Origin: Hydrogenophilus sp.
Lineage (GTDB): Bacteria > Pseudomonadota > Gammaproteobacteria > Burkholderiales > Thiobacillaceae
Length of the DNA stretch: 64,000 bases
Direction: 5' to 3'
Assembly (NCBI GenBank): GCA_020725195.1
Contig: DYFL01000009.1
Coordinates: 1-64,000, forward strand
The notes under the pieces were generated by a model, which saw only the letters and a list, made by a program, of their open reading frames with translations, was not told where the DNA came from and did not search any database. Position numbers and translations under genes: made by a program. Below, one piece after another: positions 61,264-64,000 of the stretch (within the stretch, counting starts at the first letter, position 1; every line of letters starts with the position of its first letter).

Positions 61264-64000
61264 TCAGGCCTCGGCCTGCCGCCCGAGCCGCTCGCACAGC
61301 TCCGCCGCCTCGAGCGGCGGGGCGTAGAGATAGCCCTGGGCCTCGTCGCAGCCCTCCGAGCGCAGGAAGGCCTGCTGGGCCTCGGTCTCCACCCCTTCCG
61401 CGACCACCTTCAGCTGCAGGCTCCTGGCCAGCGCGATGACGGCGCGGGCGATGGCGCCGGACTCCTCGCGCCGGGGGATGTCGGCCACGAAGGAGCGGTC
61501 GATCTTCAGCTTGTCGACGGGCAGGCGCTGCAGGTAGCTCATGGAGGAGTAGCCGGTGCCGAAGTCGTCGATGGCGATGCGCACCCCCAGCGCCTTGAGC
61601 GCGTTGAGGGTCTGCGCGGCCTGCTCGGCGTCCCGCATGACGCAGCTCTCCGTGACCTCCAGCTCCAGGCGCCGGGGGGAGAGGCCCGTGTCCTGCAGGG
61701 CGCGGCGGACGACCTCGACGAGGTCGCCGCGTTGGATCTGGGGCCCCGAGACGTTGACGGCCACCCACTCGAAGGCCACCCCGGCTGCCGCCCAGGCGCT
61801 CGCCTGGGCGCAGGCGCTGCGGATGACCCATTCGCCGATGGGCAGGATGAGTCCGTTCTCCTCGGCCAGAGGGATGAACTTCGCCGGCGGCACCTGCCCC
61901 AGCTCGGGGTGCCGCCAGCGGAGCAGGGCCTCGGCGCCCTTGATCCGGCCGGTTTCGAGCTCGACCTGGGGCTGGTAGTGCAGGGCGAGCTGACCGTTCT
62001 CCAGCGCCGTGCGCAGGGCGTTTTCCAGCCTGAAGCGCTCCCGGGCCTCGGCGGTGAGCCCGGGGGTGAAGAAGCGGAAGGCGTTGCGCCCCTCCAGCTT
62101 GGCCTGGTACATGGCGGCGCTGGCGTTCTTGATCAGGGTCTCGGCGTCCTCGCTGTCGCCGGGGCAGAGGCTGACGCCGACGCTCGCCGTCAGGTAGAGG
62201 CCGTGGCCGTCGATCTCGAAGGGCCGGTTGAAGGCGTCGATGACCTTCTGGGCGACGACGGCGGCGTCGGACGGGGCGTGGATCTGCTCGAGCGCGGCCA
62301 TGAACTCGTCGCCGCCGACGCGGGCCACCGTGTCCTCCTCGCGCAGCGTCTGCCTGAGGCGGCGGGCGCAGGCCATCAGCAGCCGGTCGCCGAGGCGGTG
62401 CCCGAGGGCGTCGTTGACCTTCTTGAACTGGTCCAGGTTGATGAACAGCAGGCCGACCCGGCTCCTGTCGCGGTGGGCGCGCTCGATCGAGTGCCGCAGC
62501 CGCACGTCGATCTCGAAGCGGTTGGGCAGGCCGGTCAGGGCGTCGTGGTGGGCGAGGTAGTCGAGCCGCGCCTCGGAGTCCTTGATCTCGGTCAGGTCGG
62601 TGAAGACGCCCACGTAGTGGCTCACCGCGCCCTGCGCGTCCCGGACCGCCGAGACGGTGAGCCATTCCGGATAGATCTCGCCGGACTTGCGCCGGTTCCA
62701 GACCTCCCCCTGCCAGTGGCCGTCCGAGAGGAGGGCGCGCCACATGGCCTCGTAGAACGCGGCATCCTGCCGCCCGGACTGCAGCAGGCGCGGGTTGCGG
62801 CCCACGGCCTCCTCGCGCGCATAGCCGGTGATGGCGCTGAAGGCGCGGTTGACGTCGAGGATGTCGCCGCCCGGGTCCGTGATCACCACGCCCTGGGTGC
62901 TGCTCTCGAAGACCGTGGCCGAAAGGCGCAGGCGCTCCTCGGCGGACTTGTGCTCGGTGACGTCCTGGATCGTCGCGTGGACCCCCGCGGCGCGCCCCCC
63001 GGCATCGCGCAGGGCGGCCAGCTGGTGGAGCACGGTCCGCGTGCGGCCGTCGCCGGACACGACGCGGTGCTCGGCCTCCAGGGTGCCCTCGCCGCCGCGG
63101 GCGCGTTCCGCGAGCGCGACGAAGCCCTGCCGGTCGTCGGGGTGGAGGCGCTCGACCAGGGCGCCGAGGGTGGCGGGCGTGTCGCCCTCGAGGCCGAGGA
63201 TGCGGCCGGCCTCATCAGAACAGTACAGCCTGTCCCCGGCCGCCTCCCAGCCCCAGTTGCCCAGATGGGCCATCTGCTGGGCGCTGGCGAGGCGCGCACG
63301 GCTCTCCGTCAGGCTGAGGCGGGAGCGCTCCAGCTGCCGTTCGGTCCGGTCCAGGATGGCGTAGAACACCACCAGGAGGAGGACGCCGAAGAGCGCGGTC
63401 CAGACCACCGCCTGGGCCACGGTGGCGTAGCTGCCCTGCAGGCGCTCGGTCATGTCCTGCAGCACGATCATGTAGCCGATGTTCCGGCCGGACACGTCCC
63501 GCAGGGGCAGCCGCCTGCCCCGGTACTGGCGCTCCTCCCAGGAGAACTCGATGCGCTCCGCCAGACCCATCGCGCCGCGCTGCCGCATCAGCGCGTCCAG
63601 CGGCTGCGGCACGGGGCCGTCGCCGTAGACCACGCTGTAGGGATAACGGCCCCAGTCGGCGCTGCGGCCCAGCATGCGCATGCCGGACTCCCAGGCCGGG
63701 CGGTCCAGCTGCTGCTTGTGGATGGCGAGGAAGATCTCCACGCCGTAGGTGTGCCGCAGGACGTCGAGCAGGGGGTCGATCTCCTCGCCCAGCTCGATGA
63801 AGCCCAGGCGGCCGCCGTTCCCGGCCACGGGCAGCACGGCGCGCAGCGTGAAGATGCCCAGGGGCCCGAGCTCGGGGCCGACCGCCAGGCGCCCGGTCTC
63901 CTGCGCCTCCAGCAGCGTGTGCCGGTACAGGGTGTCGCCGTGGCGCTCCGGCTGGTGCAGGCGGGCCAGCGTCACGCGGTCCGGGCCGTGGAAGTAGAGG
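61264..64000 (-). CDS. Membrane dCache-PAS-GGDEF-EAL protein, 5' end off-window
   Basis: At least 911 residues; the frame is open through base 64000, so the N-terminus is missing and the GTG at 63975 is internal. The visible part begins in a double-Cache sensor (LYFHGPDRVTLARLHQPERH), then a membrane helix (TALFGVLLLVVFYAILD), two PAS domains, GGDEF (VARVGGDEFMAAL with an REED inhibitory site five residues before) and EAL (GAEALLRWRHP, NVSGPQI, LEVTESCV, IDDFGTGYSSM, KIDRSFVADI, AEGVET). All catalytic residues are present. It ends 4 bp from the convergent unknown gene. Senses an external ligand and controls cyclic-di-GMP. Confidence 0.93.
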   Translation of the reverse strand, partial: LYFHGPDRVTLARLHQPERHGDTLYRHTLLEAQETGRLAVGPELGPLGIFTLRAVLPVAGNGGRLGFIELGEEIDPLLDVLRHTYGVEIFLAIHKQQLDRPAWESGMRMLGRSADWGRYPYSVVYGDGPVPQPLDALMRQRGAMGLAERIEFSWEERQYRGRRLPLRDVSGRNIGYMIVLQDMTERLQGSYATVAQAVVWTALFGVLLLVVFYAILDRTERQLERSRLSLTESRARLASAQQMAHLGNWGWEAAGDRLYCSDEAGRILGLEGDTPATLGALVERLHPDDRQGFVALAERARGGEGTLEAEHRVVSGDGRTRTVLHQLAALRDAGGRAAGVHATIQDVTEHKSAEERLRLSATVFESSTQGVVITDPGGDILDVNRAFSAITGYAREEAVGRNPRLLQSGRQDAAFYEAMWRALLSDGHWQGEVWNRRKSGEIYPEWLTVSAVRDAQGAVSHYVGVFTDLTEIKDSEARLDYLAHHDALTGLPNRFEIDVRLRHSIERAHRDRSRVGLLFINLDQFKKVNDALGHRLGDRLLMACARRLRQTLREEDTVARVGGDEFMAALEQIHAPSDAAVVAQKVIDAFNRPFEIDGHGLYLTASVGVSLCPGDSEDAETLIKNASAAMYQAKLEGRNAFRFFTPGLTAEARERFRLENALRTALENGQLALHYQPQVELETGRIKGAEALLRWRHPELGQVPPAKFIPLAEENGLILPIGEWVIRSACAQASAWAAAGVAFEWVAVNVSGPQIQRGDLVEVVRRALQDTGLSPRRLELEVTESCVMRDAEQAAQTLNALKALGVRIAIDDFGTGYSSMSYLQRLPVDKLKIDRSFVADIPRREESGAIARAVIALARSLQLKVVAEGVETEAQQAFLRSEGCDEAQGYLYAPPLEAAELCERLGRQAEA

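Overview
The window is about 64 kb of very GC-rich chromosome from a proteobacterium, most likely a gammaproteobacterial (possibly betaproteobacterial) chemolithoautotroph. The gene order leuS-lptE-holA / proA-nadD-rsfS, the prkA-yeaH-spoVR stress operon and LptE/DUF971 point to these classes. Phosphoribulokinase indicates Calvin-cycle CO2 fixation, and a soluble NAD-reducing [NiFe] hydrogenase (hoxFUYH plus protease) indicates growth on or recycling of H2. The species cannot be named from the sequence alone.

Layout. 1-5.6 kb: gltB (start off-window), a HicAB toxin-antitoxin pair with broken hicA, and gltD. 5.6-6.9 kb: dispersed repeats and a Mu-like phage remnant. 6.9-14.1 kb, minus strand: leuS, lptE, holA, proA, a small OB-fold-like lipoprotein, nadD, rsfS. 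14.2-15.1 kb: prk. 15.3-30.4 kb: nitrate assimilation, with nasA, a MITE-like element, queD, nirBD and nrtABC. Set among these on the minus strand are a REC-GAF-GGDEF-EAL protein, a NarL-type regulator and a CHASE3-PAS kinase. 30.4-40.4 kb: chemoreceptor, MoaD-like protein, UvrD, a PhnD-like lipoprotein overlapping a multi-PAS GGDEF-EAL protein, DUF302, SCP2 and a second PhnD-like protein. 40.5-45.3 kb: spoVR, yeaH, prkA. 45.7-50.9 kb: hoxWHYUF. 51.1-57.8 kb: mobA, a GT39-like membrane glycosyltransferase, rpmE, a fructosamine-kinase-like gene, DUF971, pgm and a Crp/Fnr regulator. 58.2-61.3 kb: UspA, a tiny membrane protein, a YeiH-type exporter, a second UspA and a membrane-anchored unknown. 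61.3 kb to the end: another GGDEF-EAL protein, cut by the window edge.

How the genes fit. Nitrate taken up by NrtABC is reduced by NasA and NirBD to ammonium, which enters glutamate through GltBD (glutamine synthetase is not in the window). MobA supports the molybdenum cofactor of NasA. Hydrogenase can supply NADH for NirBD and for the Calvin cycle. Each of the three nitrate transcription units (nasA, nirBD, nrtABC) has a near-consensus sigma-54 promoter, with NtrC-like 17-bp dyads 75-110 bp upstream of the predicted start, so they look like one nitrogen regulon.

The most unusual property of the window is its load of dispersed palindromic repeats of several families. They fill intergenic spaces, and they have also entered coding frames: two in-frame insertions in leuS and one in nirB, both ends of lptE, the C-terminus of a glycosyltransferase, and stop codons of holA, nasA and a DUF971 gene. 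No tRNA, rRNA, CRISPR array or complete insertion sequence was recognised.
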